Origin: Actinomycetes bacterium
GTDB taxonomy: Bacteria; Actinomycetota; Thermoleophilia; Gaiellales; Gaiellaceae
NCBI GenBank assembly: GCA_030624785.1
Contig: JAUXJK010000115.1
Span: forward strand, 1 to 6,665
DNA: 6,665 nucleotides
Reading direction: 5' to 3'
The notes beneath the pieces were generated by a model, which saw nothing but the letters and a program-made list of their open reading frames with translations, was not told where the DNA came from and ran no database searches. Position 1 is the stretch's first letter; each line of letters starts with the position of its first letter. Positions 1-6,423 of the stretch are shown here, in pieces. Made by a program: the position numbers and the translations under genes.

Positions 1-405
1 CGCCTTTTCTAGTGACTGGCTATGCGTGGGTCCGTAGCCTCGGCCACCGCCCATCGGCAGCCGAATCACGAGCGGGACAGTGACCTGGTCGTCATACATC
101 TCGCGGAACTTGGAGATGCCGTTGACGATCTGGTCGTAGCCGAGCGCGATGAAGTCTCCGAACATGATCTCGAGGACGGGTCTGAGACCGCGCATCGCCA
201 TGCCGGCGGTTAGGCCGACGAGCGAGGCCTCGCTGATCGGGGTCGTCATGACCCGGTCGGGCCAGCGAGTGCTCAAGCCCTGCGAGACCTTGAACGCGCC
301 ACCGTACGGATCGAGGATGTCTTCGCCCACAAGCACGACGTCGTCGCGGTTCTCGAACAGCTCGTGAAGAGCCCGGTTGAGCTCGTGGACGCATCGATCG
401 GCCAT
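1..405 (-). CDS. 2-oxo acid dehydrogenase E1 component, beta subunit (N-terminal part, cut by window edge)
   Basis: Beta subunit of a thiamine-diphosphate E1 enzyme (pyruvate, branched-chain 2-oxo acid or acetoin dehydrogenase type). With the alpha subunit it decarboxylates a 2-oxo acid and transfers the acyl group to the lipoyl arm of E2 in the cytoplasm. I translated 135 residues from ATG at 405; the frame is still open at position 1, and complete family members are about 320-350 residues. Visible family signatures are GED (27-29), GGAFKVSQGL (35-44), TPISEASLVG (55-64) containing the cofactor-activating Glu59, the RPVLEIMFGDFI and DQIVN block (75-95), and THSQS (127-131) with the conserved active-site His128. 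The start lies 2 bp after the E1-alpha stop with no Shine-Dalgarno match, so translational coupling is likely. The RGYGPTHSQSLEK wording differs from the usual GAQHSQSLEA of pyruvate E1-beta, so the substrate is open. Family assignment is secure. Confidence 0.93.
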   Translation of the reverse strand, partial: MADRCVHELNRALHELFENRDDVVLVGEDILDPYGGAFKVSQGLSTRWPDRVMTTPISEASLVGLTAGMAMRGLRPVLEIMFGDFIALGYDQIVNGISKFREMYDDQVTVPLVIRLPMGGGRGYGPTHSQSLEKA

Positions 406-407
406 CG

Positions 408-1328
408 CTACGCGGCCGCGCCAGCGATCGTTGAGGCTTCGGCGTGAGCGACCTCGTCCTCGAGGCGCGCCTCGCAACGTCGTTCGATCTCCAGGCGCTC
501 AGCCTCGGGCAGCAGGGCCCCGGTGATCAGCAGCGGGTCGCGGGTGCGGCGCGCTTCGATCTCGGCTTCGTCGCGGTTGTCGTCGCCCTTGCTGTGCGGG
601 CTGAAGCGGTACGTATCCAGCACGAGACAGAAGGGTCTGACCGTCTCGCGCACGGAGGCGATGGCAGCTCGAGCGGCCTCGTGGATCGATTGAACATCGG
701 TTGTATCGAGGTGTTGCGTGTCGATGTCAAACGCTTCGGCGCGCGAGGGAATCGAACCAGCGAGGGTCAATGAGCTCGGCGTGGACTGCGCGTAGAAGTT
801 GTTCTCAACAACGATGAGAAGGGGGAGAGACCAGGCCGAGGCGAGATTCATGCATTCGTACACCGTGCCCTGGCCGAGTGTTCCGTCACCGAGGAACACT
901 GTGGTCACGGCGCCGGAGCCCTTCTCGCGTTCGGCAAGAGCCATACCGGTGGCAACCGGCACGATGCTGCCCTGAACCCCGTTCGAGTAGAAATTGCCGC
1001 GGCAAAGATGTTGGCTTCCGCCCTTGCCTCCACATGTTCCGCCCTCGCGGCCCATCACCTCGCAGAGCAGGCCCCGGGGATCGTCGGTGAAGGCTAGGTA
1101 GTGGCCGTGGCAACGATGGTTGCTGAACACGATGTCGCGCTCGGGCTCGAGGGCGGCAATGACGCCGACGGCGTTGGCCTCCTGGCCGATGCAGGTGTGC
1201 GTGGTGCCAACGAGTTTTCCGGCCGAGAACATCTCCAGCAGGGTTTCTTCGAAGCGTCGAATCAGGTACATCTCCGCGTAAAAGCGTGCCGCGAGTGACA
1301 TTTCGTCGGGCTGTTCGGGTGACGCCAT
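408..1328 (-). CDS. 2-oxo acid dehydrogenase E1 component, alpha subunit
   Basis: Thiamine-diphosphate-binding E1 alpha subunit, partner of the beta subunit 2 bp downstream. From ATG at 1328 it has 306 residues, usual for bacterial E1-alpha (about 320). The thiamine-diphosphate/Mg motif starts at GDGTLGQGT (147-155) and ends at ENN (175-177), the expected GDG-to-NN spacing of about 30. Other family blocks are IRRFEE (23-28), HTCIGQEA (44-51), SNHRCHGHYLA (69-79), GGKGGSQHL (100-108) and the phosphorylation-loop-like SPHSKGDD (243-250). The frame can extend to a GTG at 1355, but that codon lies inside a terminator-like hairpin and adds residues before the conserved region. ATG 1328 is preceded by TAGCAT and a 7-nt spacer, a leaderless layout. 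The substrate cannot be read from sequence: pyruvate, branched-chain 2-oxo acids, acetoin, or the stand-alone E1-like enzymes of sugar clusters are all possible. Confidence 0.94.
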   Translation of the reverse strand: MASPEQPDEMSLAARFYAEMYLIRRFEETLLEMFSAGKLVGTTHTCIGQEANAVGVIAALEPERDIVFSNHRCHGHYLAFTDDPRGLLCEVMGREGGTCGGKGGSQHLCRGNFYSNGVQGSIVPVATGMALAEREKGSGAVTTVFLGDGTLGQGTVYECMNLASAWSLPLLIVVENNFYAQSTPSSLTLAGSIPSRAEAFDIDTQHLDTTDVQSIHEAARAAIASVRETVRPFCLVLDTYRFSPHSKGDDNRDEAEIEARRTRDPLLITGALLPEAERLEIERRCEARLEDEVAHAEASTIAGAAA

Positions 1329-1335
1329 CACTCGA

Positions 1336-1341
1336 ATGCTA
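1336..1341 (-). promoter_or_regulatory. Candidate -10 hexamer of a leaderless E1-alpha promoter
   Basis: TAGCAT on the minus strand matches the TAnnnT core of actinobacterial -10 boxes and ends 7 nt before the ATG at 1328, so transcription would begin at or next to the start codon. No Shine-Dalgarno sequence lies before this ATG, which fits a leaderless message. No convincing -35 box is visible. Inferred from spacing only. Confidence 0.33.
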
Positions 1342-1343
1342 CG

Positions 1344-1364
1344 AAAAGGTGGCACGGAGCCACA
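1344..1364 (-). terminator. Weak intrinsic-terminator-like hairpin after the lipoprotein gene
   Basis: Read on the minus strand, GTGGC-TCCGT-GCCAC forms a 5-bp stem with a 5-nt loop (1364-1350), followed by C and TTTT (1347-1344). It starts 19 nt past the lipoprotein stop and ends 16 nt before the E1-alpha ATG. The stem is short and the T run has only four bases, so termination would be partial at best. It could partly separate the hydrolase transcript from the E1 operon. Confidence 0.3.
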
Positions 1365-1396
1365 CGACCTACGCGCGTGGCGCTAACCAGGTCGTG
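1363..1396. repeat. Inverted repeat spanning the lipoprotein stop codon
   Basis: CACGACCT (1363-1370) and AGGTCGTG (1389-1396) are perfect 8-bp inverted repeats separated by 18 nt; the hydrolase stop (1383-1385) sits in the loop. There is no adjacent T tract. In RNA it would be mutually exclusive with the terminator-like hairpin just downstream, because both use bases 1363-1364. The role is unknown: possibly 3'-end protection, possibly chance. Confidence 0.35.
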
Positions 1397-2258
1397 CGTC
1401 TTCGAGCACATCGAAGAGCTCGGCGCCGGTCAACATCGCCGGGACATGGCCGCCGTTCGGCTCGATGCTGAGCGTCGCCTGGCCGCCGACCTCCTCAAGA
1501 GCCGCAAGGGCGCGTTCGGAGCCCTCAACCCAGATCGTGTCGGTCTCGCCGGCATACATGTGAACGGGGATTTCCACGAGCGAGTCGATCATCGCGAGGT
1601 CATCCTCCGTGGGAGGAAAGCCGGGGAGGACAACGATCGACGCGAAACGTTCGGGCGACCCGGTCGCGATGCGGAACGCGCTCAGACCGCCGTTCGAGAT
1701 GCCCGCGAGGTGAAATACGTCGCTCTCTGGCGGGTAGGTGGCCGCGATCGTGTCGAGGAGCTCGGGAACGATCGCCTCGGAACCCTGGAAGAACAGCACC
1801 CCTTCTGGTGCAGCCGGGCTGACCACGATCCAGCCACGCGCCTGGGCTTCGTCCGCCCAGAAACGGTCAAGTCCAAACTCGACCTGCGCCTGCGCCTGGC
1901 CCCCGGGGGGTAGAGCAAAGAGGATCGGGTGTGGCTCTCCCGGCGCGTAGTTGTTCGGCAGGACGATCGTCACGTCAACCTCATTGCCGGCGATCTGCAG
2001 GGTGACTGTTTCGCGGGCTCCGGGCTCCGTGATCGGAATCACTGCTGGTTGGGCCTCGCTCGACTCAGTGGTCGCGGCCGCAGATGTGGTGGTCGATTCC
2101 GCTGTAGTGGCTTCCTCAGCAGCGGTCGGGCTCGCCTCGTCGCCTCCGCCGCATGCCACGACCAGCAGCGCGATCGCAGTGAGCAGCGCGCCAAGGGCTG
2201 CGAGACGGCTCGAGCTTCCTCGCTGTTTCCTCAACCGAGTTTCTCGGAGATTGCCCAT
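1383..2258 (-). CDS. Lipoprotein with alpha/beta-hydrolase (esterase-like) domain
   Basis: Predicted surface lipoprotein hydrolase of 291 residues (ATG 2258; a GTG directly upstream at 2261 is the alternative). The N-terminus carries Arg/Lys-rich residues, a hydrophobic run and the lipobox LVVAC with lipidation Cys36, then a Thr/Ser/Ala/Glu-rich linker (about 40-71) that would hold the enzyme off the membrane. The rest resembles the esterase/PHB-depolymerase-like hydrolases: strand and oxyanion region ILFALPPGG (112-120), nucleophile elbow GISNG (186-190) with Ser188, and plausible acid Asp240 (GETDTIW) and His271 (NGGHVPAM), in the correct order for a catalytic triad. The substrate is not predictable; carboxylic or polyester bonds are likely. 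It is divergent from the secreted protein at 2507 and lies 54 bp upstream of E1-alpha on the same strand; the functional link to E1 is unclear. Triad assignment is inference from spacing. Confidence 0.88.
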   Translation of the reverse strand: MGNLRETRLRKQRGSSSRLAALGALLTAIALLVVACGGGDEASPTAAEEATTAESTTTSAAATTESSEAQPAVIPITEPGARETVTLQIAGNEVDVTIVLPNNYAPGEPHPILFALPPGGQAQAQVEFGLDRFWADEAQARGWIVVSPAAPEGVLFFQGSEAIVPELLDTIAATYPPESDVFHLAGISNGGLSAFRIATGSPERFASIVVLPGFPPTEDDLAMIDSLVEIPVHMYAGETDTIWVEGSERALAALEEVGGQATLSIEPNGGHVPAMLTGAELFDVLEDARPG

Positions 2259-2506
2259 CACTCAGTATCTCTGATGCGCCGTTGGCCCGTTCGGGCGCGG
2301 CCTCCAGCAGAACGACGCCCGTCCGACGTTCCGCGTGTCCTCATCATCTGCTTACACGCACCGAACGGGATCATGACAGCGAGCAACCCATCTCAACGTC
2401 GATCCGCTCTATGGTGACGAGCACGGGTGGCGGGAATGGCGGGCACCACTGCACGTCAGCGCTGCAACGACCGAGGAACGCCTAGGTATCGACCGGGGGG
2501 TTGACC
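2259..2506. other. Divergent intergenic spacer, no gene recognised
   Basis: These 248 bp separate the divergent hydrolase and secreted-protein genes and should hold both promoters. On the minus strand GATACT lies 5 nt before the hydrolase ATG, a possible but too-close -10 box. GCCC-GTTC-GGGC (2285-2296) is a short hairpin in the presumed hydrolase leader. A short open frame crosses the region but has no recognisable domain, and its composition looks like non-coding GC-rich sequence. No RNA gene is seen. Confidence 0.5.
2495..2500 (+). promoter_or_regulatory. Shine-Dalgarno-like G run deciding the start of the secreted protein
   Basis: Six G residues end 6 nt before ATG 2507, good spacing for ribosome binding. 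The TTG at 2501, which would add two residues, directly abuts the G run, so ATG 2507 is preferred. A later in-frame ATG at 2585 has no such element. Confidence 0.5.
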
Positions 2507-4039
2507 ATGCGTACCAAGAGTTCTGTATCAGGCCACGGTGGCGCGCCTGCTTGCACCATCGCTCCGACGCTCTGTCGACTGACGATGCGAGACGTATTCC
2601 ACATTCACGGCTGGCCCCGAGCCCTCGCAGGATCGTGCGCGCTGGCGTGTGGCGCGCTCCTTATGGCCCTCGCCGCGACGCATGAGGAGGCGCATGCCGG
2701 GGTGGTGCCGGAGGGAAGCTGCTCGCCGCCATATCAGGCGTCGAGCCCGTGGAACACGCCGATCGTCGTAGGGCCCGCCTATGAGCCAAACACAGCGGCT
2801 CGTGTAAATGCGATCGGCGGGAGCCTGTCGTCTGATCCGACCCAGTTCACGTATCCCGTCTACTACGCGACAGCCTCTACCCCGACGCGTCAGGTGCAGC
2901 TGTCGGGTTGGTTCTCCCGCGCGAACGCTGACGGAACAACCTTCACCAATCACGAGAGCGCGACCGTCCAGGTTCCCGTGCCGCCCGCTGCCGCCCCCGC
3001 CTCGGGCAGCGACGCGCAGGTGATCATCATCGATCGCTCCACAGGCAAGGAGTGGGGTTTCTTCAACTTCTCGACTGGCGCCGGCAACACGTTCACGGCA
3101 GCGAACGGCTACGGCTACACCGTCAACGGAAGCGCCACACCGGTGCACGCGCACGGCAATGGCTTCGTAGCTCGAGGCGCCGGAGTTCCCTACCTCGCGG
3201 GCCTCGTGCGTAAGTGTGAGATCCAGGCGGGCTCGATCGATCACGCGCTCGCGTTTGCCTACGACGCTCCGGGCCCCGATTTCGTGTTTCCGGCAACCAA
3301 ATCGGACGGGGCCGGGACGGGTCCGCTCGCGCTCCCCGAGGGGGCTCGACTACAGCTCGATCCTGCTCTCACGACAGCGCAGATCAACGCCTGGGGGTGC
3401 AGCGGAGCGTGTTTGACGATCGCCCGGGCGCTTCAGATCTACGGGATGTACGTCGTCGACAACGCTGGACGTCCGAAAATGATGATGGAGTTCGAAGGAA
3501 CAGCCAACTGGAACGGGCTTGTCACGGCTCAGACCGCTTCGCCTATTCCGCTTTCTGCGTTCAAGGTGCTCGATCTCGACTCCGGTGCGGGGGCTCCCCC
3601 TCCTACAGGTGCCATTCCTCCTGGGGAGCCTCCCGCGCCGCCTCCATCCCAGGCCAATCCGAAGAAGAAGGAGAAGAAGGTCAAGTCCTCCGCCAAGGGG
3701 ACGAAACGTCTTGTCGTCGTCGCCTATCGGGTGCGTGGTCGCCACCTGCGCGCCGATCAACGCTTTGAGGCGTCACTCGCACTGCGACCGGGGCCAGGCA
3801 TGAAGCGGATACCGAAGCGCGTGCGGTTGCGATGCCCAGCCCGCATCGGCTCGAAAGCTGTGCCGGTTGCGCCCGCGCAGCTGCGACGCGTGGGCAAGAA
3901 GCGACGCCTGAGTGCCGTCTGCCGTTGGTCGATACCCGCGGGGGTACGTGGAAAGAAGCTTCGAGCGTCGGTCAGGGTCATCTATGCCGGTGGCGAAACG
4001 AAGATCCGCTTTGTCGGCAAAATCAGACGCGCCGTCTAG
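2507..4039 (+). CDS. Secreted protein of unknown function with Pro-rich linker and basic C-terminal domain
   Basis: I do not recognise an assigned function. From ATG 2507 it has 510 residues. A hydrophobic run (about 40-57, ALAGSCALACGALLMALAA) followed by AHA at 62-64 looks like a Sec signal peptide; the long N-region makes ATG 2585 a credible alternative start giving a standard 38-residue signal. The mature part has a beta-rich domain of about 290 residues with SPWNTPI (80-86), IIIDRSTGKEWGFFNF (173-188), HAHGNG (214-219), SIDHAL (243-248), ARLQLDP (280-286) and ARALQIYGMYVVD (306-318). It holds four Cys (72, 237, 298, 302), suggesting two disulfides. A Pro-rich linker (about 363-385) and Lys-rich stretch (386-400) lead to a very basic tail domain (about 401-510) with two Cys, perhaps binding anionic wall polymer. 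The His/Asp motifs may be catalytic or metal-binding; that is speculation. Confidence 0.9.
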   Translation: MRTKSSVSGHGGAPACTIAPTLCRLTMRDVFHIHGWPRALAGSCALACGALLMALAATHEEAHAGVVPEGSCSPPYQASSPWNTPIVVGPAYEPNTAARVNAIGGSLSSDPTQFTYPVYYATASTPTRQVQLSGWFSRANADGTTFTNHESATVQVPVPPAAAPASGSDAQVIIIDRSTGKEWGFFNFSTGAGNTFTAANGYGYTVNGSATPVHAHGNGFVARGAGVPYLAGLVRKCEIQAGSIDHALAFAYDAPGPDFVFPATKSDGAGTGPLALPEGARLQLDPALTTAQINAWGCSGACLTIARALQIYGMYVVDNAGRPKMMMEFEGTANWNGLVTAQTASPIPLSAFKVLDLDSGAGAPPPTGAIPPGEPPAPPPSQANPKKKEKKVKSSAKGTKRLVVVAYRVRGRHLRADQRFEASLALRPGPGMKRIPKRVRLRCPARIGSKAVPVAPAQLRRVGKKRRLSAVCRWSIPAGVRGKKLRASVRVIYAGGETKIRFVGKIRRAV

Positions 4040-4073
4040 CACCATCGGCTAGCCGGTTCGATCGCGGGCCGGT

Positions 4074-4079
4074 GATAAT
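4074..4079 (+). promoter_or_regulatory. Candidate -10 box for the LLM oxidoreductase
   Basis: GATAAT differs from the consensus TATAAT at one base and lies in the 75-bp gap before the oxidoreductase; transcription would start near 4086, leaving a leader of about 29 nt that includes the ribosome-binding site. I see no good -35 element at 16-18 bp. If real, the gene is transcribed separately from the secreted-protein gene upstream. Confidence 0.33.
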
Positions 4080-4102
4080 GCGCCGGCAAACGTGACCGAA
4101 CG

Positions 4103-4109
4103 AAAGGGG
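4103..4109 (+). promoter_or_regulatory. Ribosome-binding site of the LLM oxidoreductase
   Basis: AAAGGGG ends 5 nt before ATG 4115. It is the clearest Shine-Dalgarno-like element in the window and fixes the start codon. Confidence 0.6.
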
Positions 4110-4114
4110 CGCGG

Positions 4115-5149
4115 ATGGAGCTCGGACTCTTCCTCTCCACGCATGGCGTAACCAATCGCGAAGAGGGCGACTGGTTTCATCAAGATCAGGACGTCTCCGA
4201 GATGCGACCGGTCGAATCGGCTCAGCTCGCGGAGCGACTCGGGTTCCACTCGGTATGGATGGGCGATCATGTCTCGCTGCCCGAGGAGTCGCCAGGCTCC
4301 GTGACTCCGATCGGCGGCAAGATGCGGCGCCACTATCCGCCTCGCTCCAACATCCTCGACGGCGCCGTCGTCATGGGTGCGATCGCGTCGGTCACCAGTC
4401 GAATCAAGATGGGCCCCTGTGTATTGATTGCGCCCTACCGTCATCCGCTTTCAGATGCGCGCCAGTTCATGACGGTCGACGTGCTCTCGAGCGGTCGCCT
4501 AATCATGGGCGTTGGGACCGGTTGGATGAAGGAGGAGTTCGAGGCGCTCGGCCTCGGCTTTCACAAGCAGCGACGCTCAGTCCTCGAGGCCTGCATCGAC
4601 GTGTACGACCAGGCCTGGCGCGAGGGTGTCGTCACACATAAGAGCGACTTCTTCGACTTCCAGAGCATGGGCGTGTTCCCGCTCCCCGCGCGGCGGCCGC
4701 GGCCGCCGATCATCGTTGGCGCCACGAGCAAGGGAACGGCCCCGCTCATCGCGCAGCGTACGGACGGCTTCATGCCAATTCTCACCCGACCGGATCAACA
4801 GCCCGAGGACTACGTTGAGCTCCAGGAGGCGATCCGCGTCGAGGCGGACAAGATCGGCCGCGACACGAAGGAGCTTGCCAACGTGGCGTTCACGTCCTTT
4901 CGTATCTCGGATGCGAGCGATGAGGAGGCGACCCGCGAACCCCGCTGGAACCTCGGCGGCTCAGCTGATCAGATTCTCTCTGACATCGAGCGCTACGCCA
5001 AGTGCGGGTACTCGGTGCTGGCGATGGCGCCGATCTGCCCATCGCGGACGTTTGCCGAGCTCGAAGAGCAGGTTGAATGGCTCGCGCGCGATGTCTTGCC
5101 TGAAGCGAAGAAGATCAAGCCTCAAGGTGAGTGGCGCACCGACTTGTAG
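4115..5149 (+). CDS. LLM-class (luciferase-like) flavin/F420-dependent oxidoreductase
   Basis: Cytoplasmic TIM-barrel oxidoreductase of the bacterial-luciferase-like superfamily, 344 residues, a full-length size for the family. Visible blocks: the N-terminal strand MELGLFLSTH, LAERLGFHSVWMGDHVSLP (38-55) with the Asp51-His52 pair usual in this superfamily, SRIKMGPCVLIAPYRHPL (95-112), the cofactor-binding GRLIMGVGTGWMKEEFEALG (127-146), RPPIIVGATSKG (196-207) and RTDGFMPI (215-222). Actinobacterial members of this subgroup usually use reduced coenzyme F420, less often FMN; the sequence alone does not settle which, nor the substrate. The start is fixed by AAAGGGG 5 nt upstream. The gene is 75 bp after the secreted-protein gene on the same strand and converges on the HtrA protease gene, so it looks like a single-gene unit or the tail of a two-gene one. 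The C-terminus is a normal length with no sign of damage. Confidence 0.95.
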   Translation: MELGLFLSTHGVTNREEGDWFHQDQDVSEMRPVESAQLAERLGFHSVWMGDHVSLPEESPGSVTPIGGKMRRHYPPRSNILDGAVVMGAIASVTSRIKMGPCVLIAPYRHPLSDARQFMTVDVLSSGRLIMGVGTGWMKEEFEALGLGFHKQRRSVLEACIDVYDQAWREGVVTHKSDFFDFQSMGVFPLPARRPRPPIIVGATSKGTAPLIAQRTDGFMPILTRPDQQPEDYVELQEAIRVEADKIGRDTKELANVAFTSFRISDASDEEATREPRWNLGGSADQILSDIERYAKCGYSVLAMAPICPSRTFAELEEQVEWLARDVLPEAKKIKPQGEWRTDL

Positions 5150-5174
5150 CGATCATCGAACGGCGAGCTGATCG
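5150..5174. repeat. Short inverted repeat in the convergent gene gap
   Basis: CGATCA (5150-5155) and TGATCG (5169-5174) can form a 6-bp stem with a 13-nt loop between the stops of two convergent genes. There is no T tract on either strand, so a bidirectional terminator is only a weak possibility. Part of its match comes from the very common GATCG sequence of this genome. Confidence 0.2.
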
Positions 5175-5198
5175 GGCGACGCGAGGTGCTATTCGTTG

Positions 5199-6329
5199 CT
5201 AGCCATCGGGACGATCGGTGAGCGTCGCTTCGATCTGCTGGGTCTCCTCACCGCGAACAACCTCGATCGCGATCGTGTCGCGCGGCGCCCTGTTACGCAA
5301 AACACGAAGGAAGTCTTCGATTGTCCTCAACCTCTCGCCCGCGATCGCGGTGATCACGTCACCGGCGATGAGTCCAGCTCTGCTCGCACCGGAGTCGGCA
5401 ACCACACTGAAGATCAGCACGCCTTCGTTGACGGGAATCTCGAAGTCCTCAGCGATCTGTCGCGTGAGCTCGCGCAGGTCAACGCCCAGGAACGCGTGCT
5501 CGACTCGTCCGGTCCTCACGAGCTGCGCGATGACCCGACGGACGGTCGGGGCGGGAATCGCGAAGCCGATCGACACGGAGCCCTCCTGCGGAGGGATGTA
5601 GGCGACGTTGATCCCGATGACCTGACCACTCGCGTCGACGAGCGCGCCGCCAGAGTTGCCGGGCGAGATGGCGGCGTCGGTCTGGATGAGGTCCACGAGC
5701 GCCGGCGTTGTGCCGCCGGAGGGAATGGAGCGATGAAGGCCTGAGACGATGCCAGCGGTCACCGTGTTCTCGAAGCCGAGAGGGCTTCCCATTGCGACCG
5801 CGAGCTGCCCGACCTCGGGGAGGGTGTCGGTGAACTGAGCAGCCGGCAAGTTCTTCTTGTCAATTCTGACAACGGCGAGGTCGGTTCGTGGATCGACGGC
5901 GACGACTGTTGCCTCCACACGCTCGCCGCTCGCCAGGACGATCTCGATCCGTTCAGAGTTCTCGATGACATGGTTGTTCGTAACGATGAGACCCTTCTTG
6001 GTCCAGATCACACCGCTACCGCTCGCCTGCCCGAACGCCGTTGAGGCCAACACGGTCACGATCGAGGGTTGCGTCTCTCGAACGACGCCAGGCAGATCGT
6101 CGAATAGCGAGCCGATGCCGCCTGCGCTCAGTGCGCCCGGGTCAGCGGCGCCCTCGAGGTCGGTCTGGATTGGCGTGTCCGGACCGGCCTTCCCCGACTC
6201 GATATCCGCACTGCCGCGCTCGCCTGACCCACAACCCGCCGAGATCGCCAGTGCCACAACGATTGCGGCAGCGAGGAGCTTGCGAGAGCTTCTGTCGACG
6301 CGGACGTCGTTTCGTGCATCCTCGGACAT
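5199..6329 (-). CDS. HtrA/DegP-like S1C serine protease, lipoprotein, one PDZ domain
   Basis: Envelope quality-control protease of 376 residues from ATG 6329. In-frame ATG 6362 and GTG 6389 would lengthen it by 11 or 20 residues; I chose 6329 because it gives a compact signal (RSSRK, then LLAAAIVVALAISAGC, lipobox Cys33), and none of the three has a Shine-Dalgarno. After a flexible, acidic and Gly-rich spacer (34-75) comes the trypsin-like domain with the full triad: His120 in TNNHVIE, Asp150 in DPRTDLAVVRI, Ser226 in SPGNSGGAL. VAMGSPLGFENTVTAGIVSG (178-197) is also typical. One PDZ domain follows (about 280-370; FLGVDLRE, GVLIFSVVADSGASRAGLIAGDVI). The architecture is DegS-like, but the anchor is a predicted lipid rather than a transmembrane helix. 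It probably cleaves misfolded or signalling substrates at the outer membrane face. It is divergent from the FAD oxidoreductase. Confidence 0.95.
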   Translation of the reverse strand: MSEDARNDVRVDRSSRKLLAAAIVVALAISAGCGSGERGSADIESGKAGPDTPIQTDLEGAADPGALSAGGIGSLFDDLPGVVRETQPSIVTVLASTAFGQASGSGVIWTKKGLIVTNNHVIENSERIEIVLASGERVEATVVAVDPRTDLAVVRIDKKNLPAAQFTDTLPEVGQLAVAMGSPLGFENTVTAGIVSGLHRSIPSGGTTPALVDLIQTDAAISPGNSGGALVDASGQVIGINVAYIPPQEGSVSIGFAIPAPTVRRVIAQLVRTGRVEHAFLGVDLRELTRQIAEDFEIPVNEGVLIFSVVADSGASRAGLIAGDVITAIAGERLRTIEDFLRVLRNRAPRDTIAIEVVRGEETQQIEATLTDRPDG

Positions 6330-6423
6330 CCCTGTCTTATCGGCGTAGTGACCGTGGGCCATGATGGCTCGGCCGTGTCTATCGACCACGCAGGCAGGGG
6401 CTGTGACTACGGCGTCGCCGCCC

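Noticed and set aside
1377..1913. Long plus-strand open frame (178 codons) opposite the hydrolase gene
   Set aside because: It is antisense to a gene with a full lipobox and catalytic motifs; its translation is Arg/Asp-rich with no domain, as expected from the complement of GC-rich coding sequence.
2282..2485. Possible small protein of 67 residues in the divergent spacer
   Set aside because: No ribosome-binding site, no hydrophobic segment or motif, and composition like non-coding GC-rich sequence; an open frame of this length is expected by chance at this G+C.
2528..3244. Minus-strand open frame of 238 codons opposite the secreted-protein gene
   Set aside because: The translation is Arg/Gly/Val-rich and featureless, while the plus frame has a signal peptide, coherent motifs and a ribosome-binding site.
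4040..4072. CGGCTAGCCG palindrome and GC-rich repeats as a terminator after the secreted-protein gene
   Set aside because: The palindrome has no room for a loop and no T tract follows, so I cannot support an intrinsic terminator here.
4626..5171. Second plus-strand frame within the LLM oxidoreductase (181 codons)
   Set aside because: Its translation is extremely Arg/Ser-rich, typical of a +1 frame in GC-rich coding DNA, and it overlaps a gene with strong family motifs.
5196..5744. Plus-strand open frame of 182 codons opposite the HtrA gene
   Set aside because: It is the shadow of the PDZ and protease-domain coding sequence; it shows no recognisable domain and no ribosome-binding site.
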